Source of the DNA: Salinimonas iocasae
GTDB lineage: Bacteria; Pseudomonadota; Gammaproteobacteria; Enterobacterales; Alteromonadaceae
DNA: 64,000 bases
Assembly: GCF_006228385.1 (NCBI RefSeq)
Contig: NZ_CP039852.1
Coordinates: 1,876,001-1,940,000 of the forward strand
Direction: 5' to 3'
In this document: positions 26,257 to 34,671 of the stretch, in pieces
Position numbering within the stretch: the stretch's first letter is position 1
Layout of the letters: each line of letters starts with the position of its first letter
Notes under the pieces: model-generated
The model's input: the letters and a program-made list of their open reading frames with translations, nothing else
Told to the model about the DNA's origin: nothing
Databases searched by the model: none
Program-made: the position numbers and the translations under genes

Positions 26257-26796
26257 TTATAAATAAGCAGCAGGATCGCGGGCCAGTTGCAGGTGCTCTA
26301 CAAAGTGCTGACCATTTTCCACATAATGCGCTGCTGACTGTTCCAACATTTTTTCAACGTCTTTATCCAGGGTTTTAATAACTTTTCCAGGGGAACCGAC
26401 GACCAGTGAATAATCAGGTATTTCCATATTTTCGGTGATTAACGTGTTCGCGCCAATCACGCAATACTTGCCGATACGCGCGCCGTTCAAAACCACCGCA
26501 TTGATACCTATCAGGCTATAGTCGCCGATAGTGCAGCCATGCAACATAACTTTATGGCCAATGGTCACCCCGTTACCGACCTGTAGTTTTACACCGTGGT
26601 CGGTATGCAACACACTGCCATCCTGTATATTGGTTTTTTCACCAATAACGATGCTATCGCAGTCACCACGAATGACCGCGTTAAACCAGACACTGACATT
26701 AGCCTGAAGCGTAACATCACCAATGACATGTGCGCCGGGCGCTATGTAAACCTGCTCACCTACCTGCGGTTTTTTATCTTTCAGCTGATATATCAT
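26257..26796 (-). CDS. Gamma-class carbonic anhydrase-like protein (YrdA family)
   Basis: A 179-residue left-handed beta-helix protein of the gamma carbonic anhydrase family, built from hexapeptide repeats ([28 protein letters not shown]). Metal-ligand histidines are expected among His64/His67, His81 and His86 in VLHTDHG and [11 protein letters not shown]. coli YrdA binds zinc but lacks strong activity, so actual CO2 hydration is uncertain. It is the last gene of a leftward group (rlmJ, kinase, tesB), 5 bp after tesB. Confidence 0.9.
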   Translation of the reverse strand: MIYQLKDKKPQVGEQVYIAPGAHVIGDVTLQANVSVWFNAVIRGDCDSIVIGEKTNIQDGSVLHTDHGVKLQVGNGVTIGHKVMLHGCTIGDYSLIGINAVVLNGARIGKYCVIGANTLITENMEIPDYSLVVGSPGKVIKTLDKDVEKMLEQSAAHYVENGQHFVEHLQLARDPAAYL

Positions 26797-26801
26797 TCTC
26801 G

Positions 26802-27662
26802 TTATTTATCCTTTTTACGGATCATTCCTTCTTGCATGGTACTGGCGACCAGCTCCCCTGCCCGGTTAAATATCTGGCCCTTTACAATGCCCCGGCTGTT
26901 ACCGGAAAACGGGCTTTCCATGGCATATAAAAGCCAGTCATTTAAATTTACCGGGCGGTGAAACCACATCGCATGATCGATGGTGGCCATACGAAGGCCT
27001 TTATCGGAAACTGCAATACCATGGGGCCGCAATGCGGTACTTAAAAAGTGGTAATCTGAGGCATAAGCCAGCGTGGCCTGATGCAACCCCAGGTTATCAT
27101 CCATTTCGTCTCTGGCCTTGAGCCAGACATGGCGAACCGGCTCTCTGGCCTGAGCCTTAAAGGAGTTTGCTGCATCTACAGTCCGAATATCGATAGGCTT
27201 ATGGTAGCTCAGTGCTTCCTGCATGCTGGTTGACAATTTTTCGTAGTTTTTCTCATAAAAAGTAATGTCCGAATCCAGCGATTCCGGGTCAGGCACGTCT
27301 GGCATTTCGGCGTACTGGTGCGTCATACCTTCTTCGACCGTCTGAAATGATGCAGTCATATAAAAAATATTTCGACCATCCTGAATCGCTTTAACCCGTC
27401 TGGCGGAAAAACTACGCCCGTCACGCACAACTTCCACATCGTATACAACGGGTTTCTTTGCGTCGCCTGGCAAAAGAAAATAGGTGTGAAACGAGTGAAC
27501 GACACGATCATCATCAACCGTGTTATGTGCTGCGGCGAGCGCCTGACCCAACACCTGACCACCAAACAGGGCCCGAAACCCAAGATCCCAGCTTTGTCCC
27601 CGAAATAAACCTTTCTCGATGGACTCCAGTTCAAACAACGAGGACATTTTAACCTCAGACAT
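26802..27662 (-). CDS. tesB: Acyl-CoA thioesterase II
   Basis: Hydrolyses medium- and long-chain acyl-CoA in the cytoplasm. A double hot-dog protein: [11 protein letters not shown] near the start, [26 protein letters not shown] and [13 protein letters not shown] in the first repeat; [27 protein letters not shown] and STMQEGMIR in the second, giving the Asp-Thr/Ser-Gln triad positions of E. coli TesB. The longest frame starts 26 codons earlier inside the kinase gene. I choose the ATG at 27662 (286 residues, as E. coli); a second ATG at 27647 with GAGG five bases upstream is a real alternative. It follows the kinase by 7 bp. Confidence 0.92.
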   Translation of the reverse strand: MSEVKMSSLFELESIEKGLFRGQSWDLGFRALFGGQVLGQALAAAHNTVDDDRVVHSFHTYFLLPGDAKKPVVYDVEVVRDGRSFSARRVKAIQDGRNIFYMTASFQTVEEGMTHQYAEMPDVPDPESLDSDITFYEKNYEKLSTSMQEALSYHKPIDIRTVDAANSFKAQAREPVRHVWLKARDEMDDNLGLHQATLAYASDYHFLSTALRPHGIAVSDKGLRMATIDHAMWFHRPVNLNDWLLYAMESPFSGNSRGIVKGQIFNRAGELVASTMQEGMIRKKDK

Positions 27663-27669
27663 GGTTTCT

Positions 27670-29514
27670 CTACTCCGTTTCACTAATAACTTTGGGATTG
27701 CGGGGATAATAACGTTCAGGTTGCTGTGCCCGGTGCTCAAAAAAGCGAGTATCTTTGTACGGTAGCTTCATAAAGCCGGAAATCCCCAGTCCCCGAATTT
27801 TCGGTACCGCTTCTACAATATCAGCCAGTAGCTGCTCAAACAGCGCCTTCTGACTATGGTCGAGTAGCATGTAATAACTATGAATTTTAAGATGGGCTGG
27901 TAACGCCTCAAAAATGATACATCCGGTGTGATGAATTGTATTTAGTTGCTCAAGGCGATGCATGATTGCATCGGGTAACTTAAGAAGCTCATCAGGATCT
28001 TCACCATCTTCAAAGTATGAATGCGTTCGACTGGTATCCTTTACTGCCGGTACGCGGGAAAGTTCAAAAGGAATCTCACAGGTAGCGTCAGGTATAAAGT
28101 TATCATCCTGCGATTCCCTTTCAATGTGTATCGTATCTTTTGCATTGAACATACAACATTTAAAAATTCCTGAGCGATGAACGGCCCGGGCCAGGTTGAT
28201 GACATTATTCACCGACTGTTCAAATGCTGCCTGTCTGTTTTCATCGTACAGATTCAGGCTTGAATCGACATAAACCCCATCGGGTTCCCAGCGAATTGCC
28301 ATCCCCCCCACGACCGGAAACTTGCCCAGTCTGCTTACTGCAGCGATAAAACCTTTTTCTGTTTCGCCCATGCCCATGAGGTAGTTTTTATAGTACCGCT
28401 CAAATTGCGCATCGTTAATGTATTTAAGCTGGGCATCCGCTTCAGGCGCGTGCTGGCGAAGATATGACTTACGCGAACTGTAAACAACCGTCTCAATATC
28501 CTTAGGCTCACTGCCTACCCAGACAGGTATCAAGGGGGCCAGTCTGACTGGCTTGTCATCGCCGAAAACCATTTGGTTTAACACGTGAAGATGAGCAAAC
28601 AGGTAATCGGCCCCTGAGCGCTGCTCCTGTGGGTTATCGCTGAGCATATACGATAAAATATTAGCCAGCATTTTAGGTAAGCCAAGGGATTGTGGCGTTA
28701 TCACTTTTCGGCCGAAGCGGCTTGATTGACCGGACGCCAGCGCGTAGACAGTACTGGCCAGACCCTGCTCATCGAACCTTGGTGAAGACAGCGCACCATT
28801 TAACTGCTCATCACCAATAAAGTAGACATCACCCAGGCGCGCGTTGGTTTGCTGCATATCTGAAGACATCAGGTCCATTACATTTGAAACCACAAACTGC
28901 CCGTCATTGTCCAGTTGAGCAAACACCGATGACCCCCAGTCTATCAACTGCACACGCTCACTGATTGGATCCCAGACAAGATTGGAAGGTTTGATGTCGC
29001 CATGAACAATCGGCTTAGGTTCTTTTTGCTGTGTATTAGTGCGCAAAGCGATAAGGATGCGCGCCAGCTGTACTGTAATTTTAACGATAATCCGTGCTGG
29101 TAGCGGACCAGCCTGAAGGCTCAGTTGCTCAAGATCGTCGCCTTCTGCGCGCTGCATAACTAATATTGCCTGTTTTCTTACCTGTTGAAATGCAATAAGC
29201 GGCGGAACATTCGGATGACTGACCTGAGACAACATAAATGCCTCATCTTCAAGCCGGTCTCTGACATGCTGCGGCAGGGTGATTCTGGAAAACTTGAAAA
29301 CATGTCGGGCACCGGACTCGGCATTTCCGGCAAACACAAAGCCGAACGCTCCCTTTCCTATTAAGCCAATGTCGGTATAACCAAGCTGCGAAAGCTGCTC
29401 AATACACAGGTTGACCCAGTCTTTAAGCTTTTTTGCATCAGCGTGACTGAGCAGGTAAATCGACTGCTCTTCAGGAATATAAAAGTGTTTGAGTGCGCCG
29501 GCGTGGTCAGTCAT
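27670..29514 (-). CDS. Serine/threonine protein kinase-like protein
   Basis: A 614-residue soluble protein with an N-terminal eukaryotic-type kinase fold (about 45-330). The glycine-rich loop is GKGAFGFVF (53-61), the ATP lysine Lys74 (HVFKFSR), the catalytic loop HGDIKPSN with Asp173, Lys175 and Asn178, and the magnesium Asp192 in IDWGSS, replacing DFG. All ATP-handling residues are kept, so activity is likely, although HRD is HGD and DFG is DWG. The C-terminal ~280 residues match nothing I recognise and may bind a substrate or partner. There is no membrane span or PASTA domain. The ATG at 29514 overlaps the rlmJ stop (ATGA), so coupling to rlmJ is tight. Confidence 0.85.
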   Translation of the reverse strand: MTDHAGALKHFYIPEEQSIYLLSHADAKKLKDWVNLCIEQLSQLGYTDIGLIGKGAFGFVFAGNAESGARHVFKFSRITLPQHVRDRLEDEAFMLSQVSHPNVPPLIAFQQVRKQAILVMQRAEGDDLEQLSLQAGPLPARIIVKITVQLARILIALRTNTQQKEPKPIVHGDIKPSNLVWDPISERVQLIDWGSSVFAQLDNDGQFVVSNVMDLMSSDMQQTNARLGDVYFIGDEQLNGALSSPRFDEQGLASTVYALASGQSSRFGRKVITPQSLGLPKMLANILSYMLSDNPQEQRSGADYLFAHLHVLNQMVFGDDKPVRLAPLIPVWVGSEPKDIETVVYSSRKSYLRQHAPEADAQLKYINDAQFERYYKNYLMGMGETEKGFIAAVSRLGKFPVVGGMAIRWEPDGVYVDSSLNLYDENRQAAFEQSVNNVINLARAVHRSGIFKCCMFNAKDTIHIERESQDDNFIPDATCEIPFELSRVPAVKDTSRTHSYFEDGEDPDELLKLPDAIMHRLEQLNTIHHTGCIIFEALPAHLKIHSYYMLLDHSQKALFEQLLADIVEAVPKIRGLGISGFMKLPYKDTRFFEHRAQQPERYYPRNPKVISETE

Positions 29515-30380
29515 GCTTCCTCTTGTTTTAACCATTCAAGAGAAAAGCCGGCTTCGGGGCCCATCGCCTTGCACACTTCTTTCATTGACTGAGTAAGGTG
29601 CTCATCAAGCTGCCAGGCTGGATTAATAATGCATACGCCTGATCCATACATGCCGGCATCATGTGTATTTTCAGTTATTGTGAATTCTGCTTTGAAGCAG
29701 TTTTTACCTAAAGCTGAAATTTCGTGCACCATGTTCAGACACAACTCAGCTTTTTCCTTTGCGCGCTCAGACAGAAGCGGATACCACACGACAACCTGCG
29801 CATTCTGCCAGCGTTGAAACACGGCTTTTAAGGTATCTGCTACCTGTTTATATTCATTTTTTACTTCGTACGGGGGGTCGATAAGTATTGCGCCACGATT
29901 TGGCGTCGGCGGTGTCATGGCGACCAGTCCTTCTAACCCGTCACGATGGTGTAGATGAATACTACCGCTTTGACCTTGTGCAGTGGTAAACGGGGCAAGA
30001 TTGGTCTGTAATGCAGGAAACTCAGAAGGATGCAATTCCATCATATGTGCTGCGTCCTGGCCCCGCATTGTCCGGACAGTCAATCCTGGTGAACCGGGAT
30101 AAATACCAGCTTCTATCATCGGTGTCACCACCGACATATAATCTGAAAGCAGCGCACTGGCTGGCTGAACATTCTCTAACCTGGTAATACCGCTGTCATA
30201 CTCGCGATTAAGCTGTGCCTGGTCGCTATTAAGCGCGTACTGGCCTGCACCGGCGTGTGTATCAAATACAACAAAAGGTTTGGTTTTGCGTTTCAGATGA
30301 GAAATAACACCCAACCATGCCAGGTGTTTAAGAATATCGGCATGATTGCCTGCATGAAAAGCGTGACGGTAACTAAGCAC
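29511..30380 (-). CDS. rlmJ: 23S rRNA (adenine2030-N6)-methyltransferase
   Basis: Methylates A2030 of 23S rRNA with S-adenosylmethionine. 289 residues, near the 280 of E. coli RlmJ. N-terminal LSYRHAFHAGNHADILKH is the family signature, FVVFDTHAGAGQY (about 36-48) is the AdoMet loop, and ILIDPPYEVK (about 165-174) is the catalytic DPPY motif. First gene of a leftward group with the kinase, tesB and the carbonic-anhydrase homolog; the kinase start overlaps its stop. Confidence 0.95.
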   Translation of the reverse strand: MLSYRHAFHAGNHADILKHLAWLGVISHLKRKTKPFVVFDTHAGAGQYALNSDQAQLNREYDSGITRLENVQPASALLSDYMSVVTPMIEAGIYPGSPGLTVRTMRGQDAAHMMELHPSEFPALQTNLAPFTTAQGQSGSIHLHHRDGLEGLVAMTPPTPNRGAILIDPPYEVKNEYKQVADTLKAVFQRWQNAQVVVWYPLLSERAKEKAELCLNMVHEISALGKNCFKAEFTITENTHDAGMYGSGVCIINPAWQLDEHLTQSMKEVCKAMGPEAGFSLEWLKQEEA

Positions 30381-30432
30381 AAAAATCCCTGCGAGTAAGC
30401 ATATTTCGCTATATTACCTTTGCCGGGGGGTA

Positions 30433-30470
30433 AATACCAAGAGCACATATTGAAATGCACTCCTGGTATT
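30433..30470 (-). terminator. Probable terminator of the bkd operon
   Basis: An imperfect inverted repeat, 12 of 15 positions paired (AATACCA at one end, TGGTATT at the other), lies 8 bp past the stop of the E2 gene. The T run is short, so it may be weak. Confidence 0.5.
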
Positions 30471-30477
30471 TTACAGA

Positions 30478-32160
30478 CTACCTTAAATGCATAAGCATAC
30501 TGGTAGGATTCGACAGATAGCTACACCAAAGGTTATTAAACTTAACCATGGTAGCACCGTCGATGATACGGTGATCGCCCGACCAGTTTACCTGCATAAG
30601 ATGCTGAGCGTTGACATTGCCGTTTTCGTCAAAGCGCGGTAGCTTTTGTGTTTTACCCAGCGCCACAATGGCTGCCTCAGGCTTATTAATGACAGGCGTT
30701 GCCGTCATTCCGCCAATTGCACCAATATTTGAGATGCTGATAGTGCCGCCTTTGAGCATATCGCCGCCGAGCTTTCCTTCTCTGGCTTTGTCGATAATAT
30801 CCTGCATTTGCTGAGCAATCTCAAACAAACTCAGATCCTGAACCCGCTTAATATTAGGCACAAGCAAACCAATTTTTGAATCAACCGCAAAGCCAATATT
30901 ATGATCATCGAAGTAGGATAACTCCGTAGCATCATCGTTTAGCTGGCTGTTTATAATTGGGAATTCAGTTAGCGCAAGCGACAGGGCTTTGACGAAAAAT
31001 GGCATAAAGCTAAGCTTTACATTCTTTTCAGCAAAGACCGGTTTTAAGTCACTGCGCAAGGCCATCAGCGCATCCATCTGCAATTCATCACTGACCGTAA
31101 AGTGAGGAATGGTTTGCACTGAAGCAGTCATTTGTTTGGCCATCGCTGCGCGGATACCTTTTACAGGCTCTGTCGTGACGCCACCTGACTGCTTTGCAGG
31201 CGCTTGTTCAGGTTTCTCTGAAGACCCACTATCCTGCTTGCCAGTAACTTTTGCTGAACCGCCGTTATCAAGCACATCCTGCTTGAGGATTCGGCCTTTT
31301 TTACCCGAACCCTCGACCTTTGTAAGGTCGATGTCTTTTTCTCTGGCTACGCGGCGAACTGCCGGACTTGCTAATACTCGCCCGGGGATTTCAACAGGTG
31401 GTTCAAAGTCGCCATCCGGCCATTTTTGATTCTGCTCTGATGGAGCCTTCCCGGTTTCGCGTGCTGCCGCTGACTTATCCGCGCCGGTATTTTTTGCCGC
31501 CCCGGAATCTGAGTCAGAGGAGTTACCCGATGCACTGTCGCTATCACCTTCAACTACCAGGGCAAACAAAGGTGCGTGAACTTTCGCGATGTCGCCCTGT
31601 TTATAATAAAGCTCATGAACTTCGCCGGCGTGTTTGGCCGGTATTTCAACCATCGCTTTGTCAGTCATAACTTCAACAACAGGCTGATCTTCGGCGATGG
31701 TATCGCCTTTAGCAACGTGCCACTTAACAATCTCGCACTCGACGATGCCCTCGCCTATATCAGGCAGGATAAAGTCTTCGATCTGGCTGCTCGCACCTGA
31801 TGATTCCTTCGCCTTGTCCTGAGCAGCGTTATTCTCGCGGCCAGGTACTTCTTCTTCTGCTGCAGGGGCTTGCGAACTATCCTCTGATGAAGGTGCCGGC
31901 GCGCTGTCTGCGCTTGCATCACCTTCAATTTCCATAGCAAAAAGTGGCTCGTGCACCTTGGCAATATCGCCGACCTTATAATGCAGCTTTTTCACTACAC
32001 CTGCATGCATTGCCGGGATCTGTACGGTTGCCTTATCAGTCATAACCTCGGCAACCGGCTGATCTTCTTCAATGGTGTCACCTTCGGCAACCAACCATTC
32101 GAGCAATTCACACTCTACAATTCCTTCACCGATATCCGGTAAAATAAATTCTGTTGTCAT
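30478..32160 (-). CDS. bkdB: Dihydrolipoamide acyltransferase (E2) of branched-chain 2-oxoacid dehydrogenase
   Basis: Core subunit that moves the acyl group from E1 to CoA. 560 residues with two lipoyl domains, at about 1-78 (lipoyl Lys43 in MTDKATV) and about 131-206 (MTDKAMV), separated by Ala/Ser/Glu-rich linkers. A peripheral-subunit-binding domain follows (ASPAVRRVAREKDIDL, about 265-300), then the catalytic domain from about 330, with the active-site DHRIIDG motif near the C-terminus. Two lipoyl domains is more than the usual single one in BCKDH E2, probably a duplication. Starts 9 bp after the E1-beta gene. E3 (dihydrolipoamide dehydrogenase) is not in the window. A 2-oxoacid specificity other than branched chain is possible but less likely. 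Confidence 0.92.
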   Translation of the reverse strand: MTTEFILPDIGEGIVECELLEWLVAEGDTIEEDQPVAEVMTDKATVQIPAMHAGVVKKLHYKVGDIAKVHEPLFAMEIEGDASADSAPAPSSEDSSQAPAAEEEVPGRENNAAQDKAKESSGASSQIEDFILPDIGEGIVECEIVKWHVAKGDTIAEDQPVVEVMTDKAMVEIPAKHAGEVHELYYKQGDIAKVHAPLFALVVEGDSDSASGNSSDSDSGAAKNTGADKSAAARETGKAPSEQNQKWPDGDFEPPVEIPGRVLASPAVRRVAREKDIDLTKVEGSGKKGRILKQDVLDNGGSAKVTGKQDSGSSEKPEQAPAKQSGGVTTEPVKGIRAAMAKQMTASVQTIPHFTVSDELQMDALMALRSDLKPVFAEKNVKLSFMPFFVKALSLALTEFPIINSQLNDDATELSYFDDHNIGFAVDSKIGLLVPNIKRVQDLSLFEIAQQMQDIIDKAREGKLGGDMLKGGTISISNIGAIGGMTATPVINKPEAAIVALGKTQKLPRFDENGNVNAQHLMQVNWSGDHRIIDGATMVKFNNLWCSYLSNPTSMLMHLR

Positions 32161-32169
32161 TCCGGGCCC

Positions 32170-33147
32170 CTAGTACTTCATTGTACGTTTGATGGCTTCG
32201 TATGTTTTAAGCTCATCTGGCATATATTCTTTTTCGTGCGCCAATGGGTACGGTGTATCCAAACCACATACGCGCGCAATAGGTGCTTCTAAATATAAGA
32301 AACAACGGTCCTGAATAGTTGCTGCCACCTCGCTGGCAAACCCACCTGTCAGTGGCGCTTCGTGGTTGATAAGCAACCGACCGGTCTTCATCACTGATTC
32401 TGCAACAGCATCAGCATCCCACGGCAGTATTGAGCGAAGATCGATAATTTCACAGGAAACACCGTCTTCCAGTGCCATATCTGCAGCCTTTTGCAGAATT
32501 TCAATCTGTGCACCCCAGCCAAGTAGTGTGATATCACTCCCTTCCTGTACGGTATCAGCCTTACCTAAAGGCAGTTCATAATCTTCTTCAGGTACATCGC
32601 TAACCGATGCACGGTATAAGCGCTTGGGCTCTAAAAACAGTACCGGGTTGTCGTCCCGTATGGAGGCCAATAACAAGCCTTTTGCCTGATAAGGATTACG
32701 AGGAATAACTATCTTCAGACCCGGGCAGTGGGCAAAAAATGCTTCTGGCGACTGGCTGTGATAATGACCACCAGCGATGCCACCACCGTACGGTGTGCGG
32801 ATAGTCAGCGTACCACAAGAAAACTGGCCACCTGAGCGATAGCGGAATTTCGCCGTTTCGTTCACAATCTGGTCGAATGCCGGGAAGATATAGTCACCGA
32901 ACTGAATTTCGGCAACCGGCACAGAGCCCTGAGACGCCAGACCGTTTGCAAAACCAATGATGCCCTGCTCGGTCAAAGGTGTATTAAAGCAACGATCGCG
33001 ACCGTATTTTTCCTGAAGGTTACTGGTGGCACGGAATACGCCGCCAAAATGGCCCACGTCTTCACCAAAAACCATAACTCGCTCGTCCTGATCCATAACG
33101 GTAATCAAGGCGCTGTTTATTGCTTGTAAAAGATTCATTTTCGCCAT
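32170..33147 (-). CDS. bkdA2: Branched-chain 2-oxoacid dehydrogenase E1 beta subunit
   Basis: 325-residue partner of E1 alpha in thiamine-diphosphate-dependent decarboxylation. Family segments include [16 protein letters not shown] (about 24-39), [35 protein letters not shown] and [20 protein letters not shown]; the transketolase C-terminal domain covers about 200-325 ([25 protein letters not shown]). The conserved GGVFRAT is typical of branched-chain rather than pyruvate E1 beta. Its start overlaps the E1-alpha stop by one base, so subunits are translated together. Confidence 0.93.
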   Translation of the reverse strand: MAKMNLLQAINSALITVMDQDERVMVFGEDVGHFGGVFRATSNLQEKYGRDRCFNTPLTEQGIIGFANGLASQGSVPVAEIQFGDYIFPAFDQIVNETAKFRYRSGGQFSCGTLTIRTPYGGGIAGGHYHSQSPEAFFAHCPGLKIVIPRNPYQAKGLLLASIRDDNPVLFLEPKRLYRASVSDVPEEDYELPLGKADTVQEGSDITLLGWGAQIEILQKAADMALEDGVSCEIIDLRSILPWDADAVAESVMKTGRLLINHEAPLTGGFASEVAATIQDRCFLYLEAPIARVCGLDTPYPLAHEKEYMPDELKTYEAIKRTMKY

Positions 33148-34334
33148 TACTTCACTCTCCCTGATGTTTTCGGATAGGCGTCAGGATACTGGCGGATATG
33201 GTCTTTAAGATTATCCAGCTGATCTTTCAAATGCCAGGGCACTTCGTCATAGACGTCGTTAACGATGTCTTCGATAGGATTAACTGAGACTTTCTCTGCT
33301 TCTTTAAGCGCTTTAAGCACTTCCTGGCGTGTCTCATCAATCAGTTGCTTATTAGCGGCTTCGTCATACCAGCCTTTTTGCTGCAACCATTTAGCCATAC
33401 GCTGAATCGGATCCTTAGCGCGCCATTTATCTTCTTCTTCACGCGAACGGTAACCTGTAGGATCATCAGAGGTAGAGTGCGCAGCAAGACGGTAAGTCAT
33501 TGCCTCTATCAATATCGGGCAGCGCTCTTCCAAGGCCAGCTCACGGGCACGTTTGGTAGCCGCAAATACCGCCAGAGGGTCGTTACCATCTACCCGAATC
33601 GTTTTAACACCATAACCCAGCCCGCGTGATGCGATGCCGTCACCGGCAAACTGTTCATCAGCAGGTGTTGAAATGGCATAACCATTATTCCGACAGAAGA
33701 AAATGACCGGGCATTTCAGCACGGCAGCCATATTCAGGCCTGCATGAAAGTCGCCTTCAGAAGCAGCACCTTCACCAAAATAGCAAATGGTAACGGCGTC
33801 ATTTCCGGCCATTTTCTGACCGTATGCATAACCTGCAGCCTGTGGAATTTGTGTGCCCAGCGGAGAAGAAATGGTCATAAAGTTAAGCGCTTTATCACCA
33901 TAGTGAATAGGCATCTGGCGACCCTTGTTAGGATCTTTTTCGTTGCTGAACATCTGGTTCATAAACTGAGAGGTTGTGTAACCTCTATATGCCAGTGCGC
34001 CCTGCTCTCTGTATTGTGACATGATCATATCGTCAGGCGATAACGCAGCGGCACTGCCTACTGCAGCGGCTTCTTCACCGGTAGAGGCCAGATAAAAACT
34101 GATACGACCCTGTCGTTGTGCACCGATCATACGTTCGTCAAGCACCCGGATATATTCCATGGTGTCATACATTTTACGGGCAACATCTTCGCTCAGCGCG
34201 GGTTCCTGTGCCTCATCGTGCAGCGTGCCATCAGGCTTTAGAATTTGCAGCATGGGTATATCAATCAGGCCATTTTCAATAATATGTACCTGATGGGTGG
34301 TTTCTACCCGTGCCAGATGATTTCTGTCTTGCAC
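33147..34334 (-). CDS. bkdA1: Branched-chain 2-oxoacid dehydrogenase E1 alpha subunit
   Basis: Thiamine-diphosphate enzyme that decarboxylates the 2-oxoacids from Leu, Ile and Val. 395 residues, starting at a GTG with GAGGG seven bases upstream. [19 protein letters not shown] near residue 80 is the E1-alpha signature, and the ThDP motif runs from [11 protein letters not shown] to CRNNGYAIS (about 187-222). The [16 protein letters not shown] stretch holds the phosphorylation-loop region of eukaryotic homologs. The 337 bp upstream contain an 8-bp inverted repeat (34401-34434), a candidate operator. First gene of a three-gene operon ending near 30.48 kb. Branched-chain-derived acyl-CoA could feed catabolism or fatty acids. 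Confidence 0.93.
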   Translation of the reverse strand: MQDRNHLARVETTHQVHIIENGLIDIPMLQILKPDGTLHDEAQEPALSEDVARKMYDTMEYIRVLDERMIGAQRQGRISFYLASTGEEAAAVGSAAALSPDDMIMSQYREQGALAYRGYTTSQFMNQMFSNEKDPNKGRQMPIHYGDKALNFMTISSPLGTQIPQAAGYAYGQKMAGNDAVTICYFGEGAASEGDFHAGLNMAAVLKCPVIFFCRNNGYAISTPADEQFAGDGIASRGLGYGVKTIRVDGNDPLAVFAATKRARELALEERCPILIEAMTYRLAAHSTSDDPTGYRSREEEDKWRAKDPIQRMAKWLQQKGWYDEAANKQLIDETRQEVLKALKEAEKVSVNPIEDIVNDVYDEVPWHLKDQLDNLKDHIRQYPDAYPKTSGRVK

Positions 34335-34400
34335 TATGAATCCCTCTTGTTGAGTTGAGGTAAAAAACGAATAGGTAATGGTGGTCTATGCTAGAGCATG

Positions 34401-34434
34401 TTCGATTCACAGACCTTGCTATTTACGAATCGAA
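34401..34434. promoter_or_regulatory. Inverted repeat upstream of the bkd operon
   Basis: TTCGATTC and its complement GAATCGAA are separated by 18 bp, 67-100 bp before the bkdA1 GTG, within the 337-bp divergent gap to the protease. The right arm sits in a short CGAATCGAATCG repeat. A dimeric regulator could bind both half-sites; no regulator gene is adjacent. Confidence 0.4.
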
Positions 34435-34586
34435 TCGCGGCAAAAGAAAATACTTTATCCTTTTATAATGGGCTTAATTAGGATTAACGTCCTAAAAAAT
34501 TAACTACCCATTAAACTATCTCCATATTATTTAACATTTTCATCCTTTTTTGCATGAATACGGTAATGTAATCAATCCCGGTTAAT

Positions 34587-34615
34587 TTGATGTTGGATTA
34601 TTCATCAACTATTAA
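34587..34615 (+). promoter_or_regulatory. Predicted sigma70 promoter of the S8 protease
   Basis: TTGATG (34587-34592) and TATTAA (34610-34615) are spaced 17 bp, about 60 bp before the TTG start. The surrounding DNA is AT-rich. Read by eye, not scored. Confidence 0.5.
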
Positions 34616-34671
34616 TGTTTGAACTGGTATAGTGAAATGATAATCGATTCATCAGTTTATGGAGTTGCATT

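Noticed and set aside
30478..34334. Pyruvate or acetoin dehydrogenase instead of branched-chain
   Set aside because: E1 is split into alpha and beta with branched-chain-type signatures, and no acetoin regulator or lpd gene is adjacent; the branched-chain call fits better.
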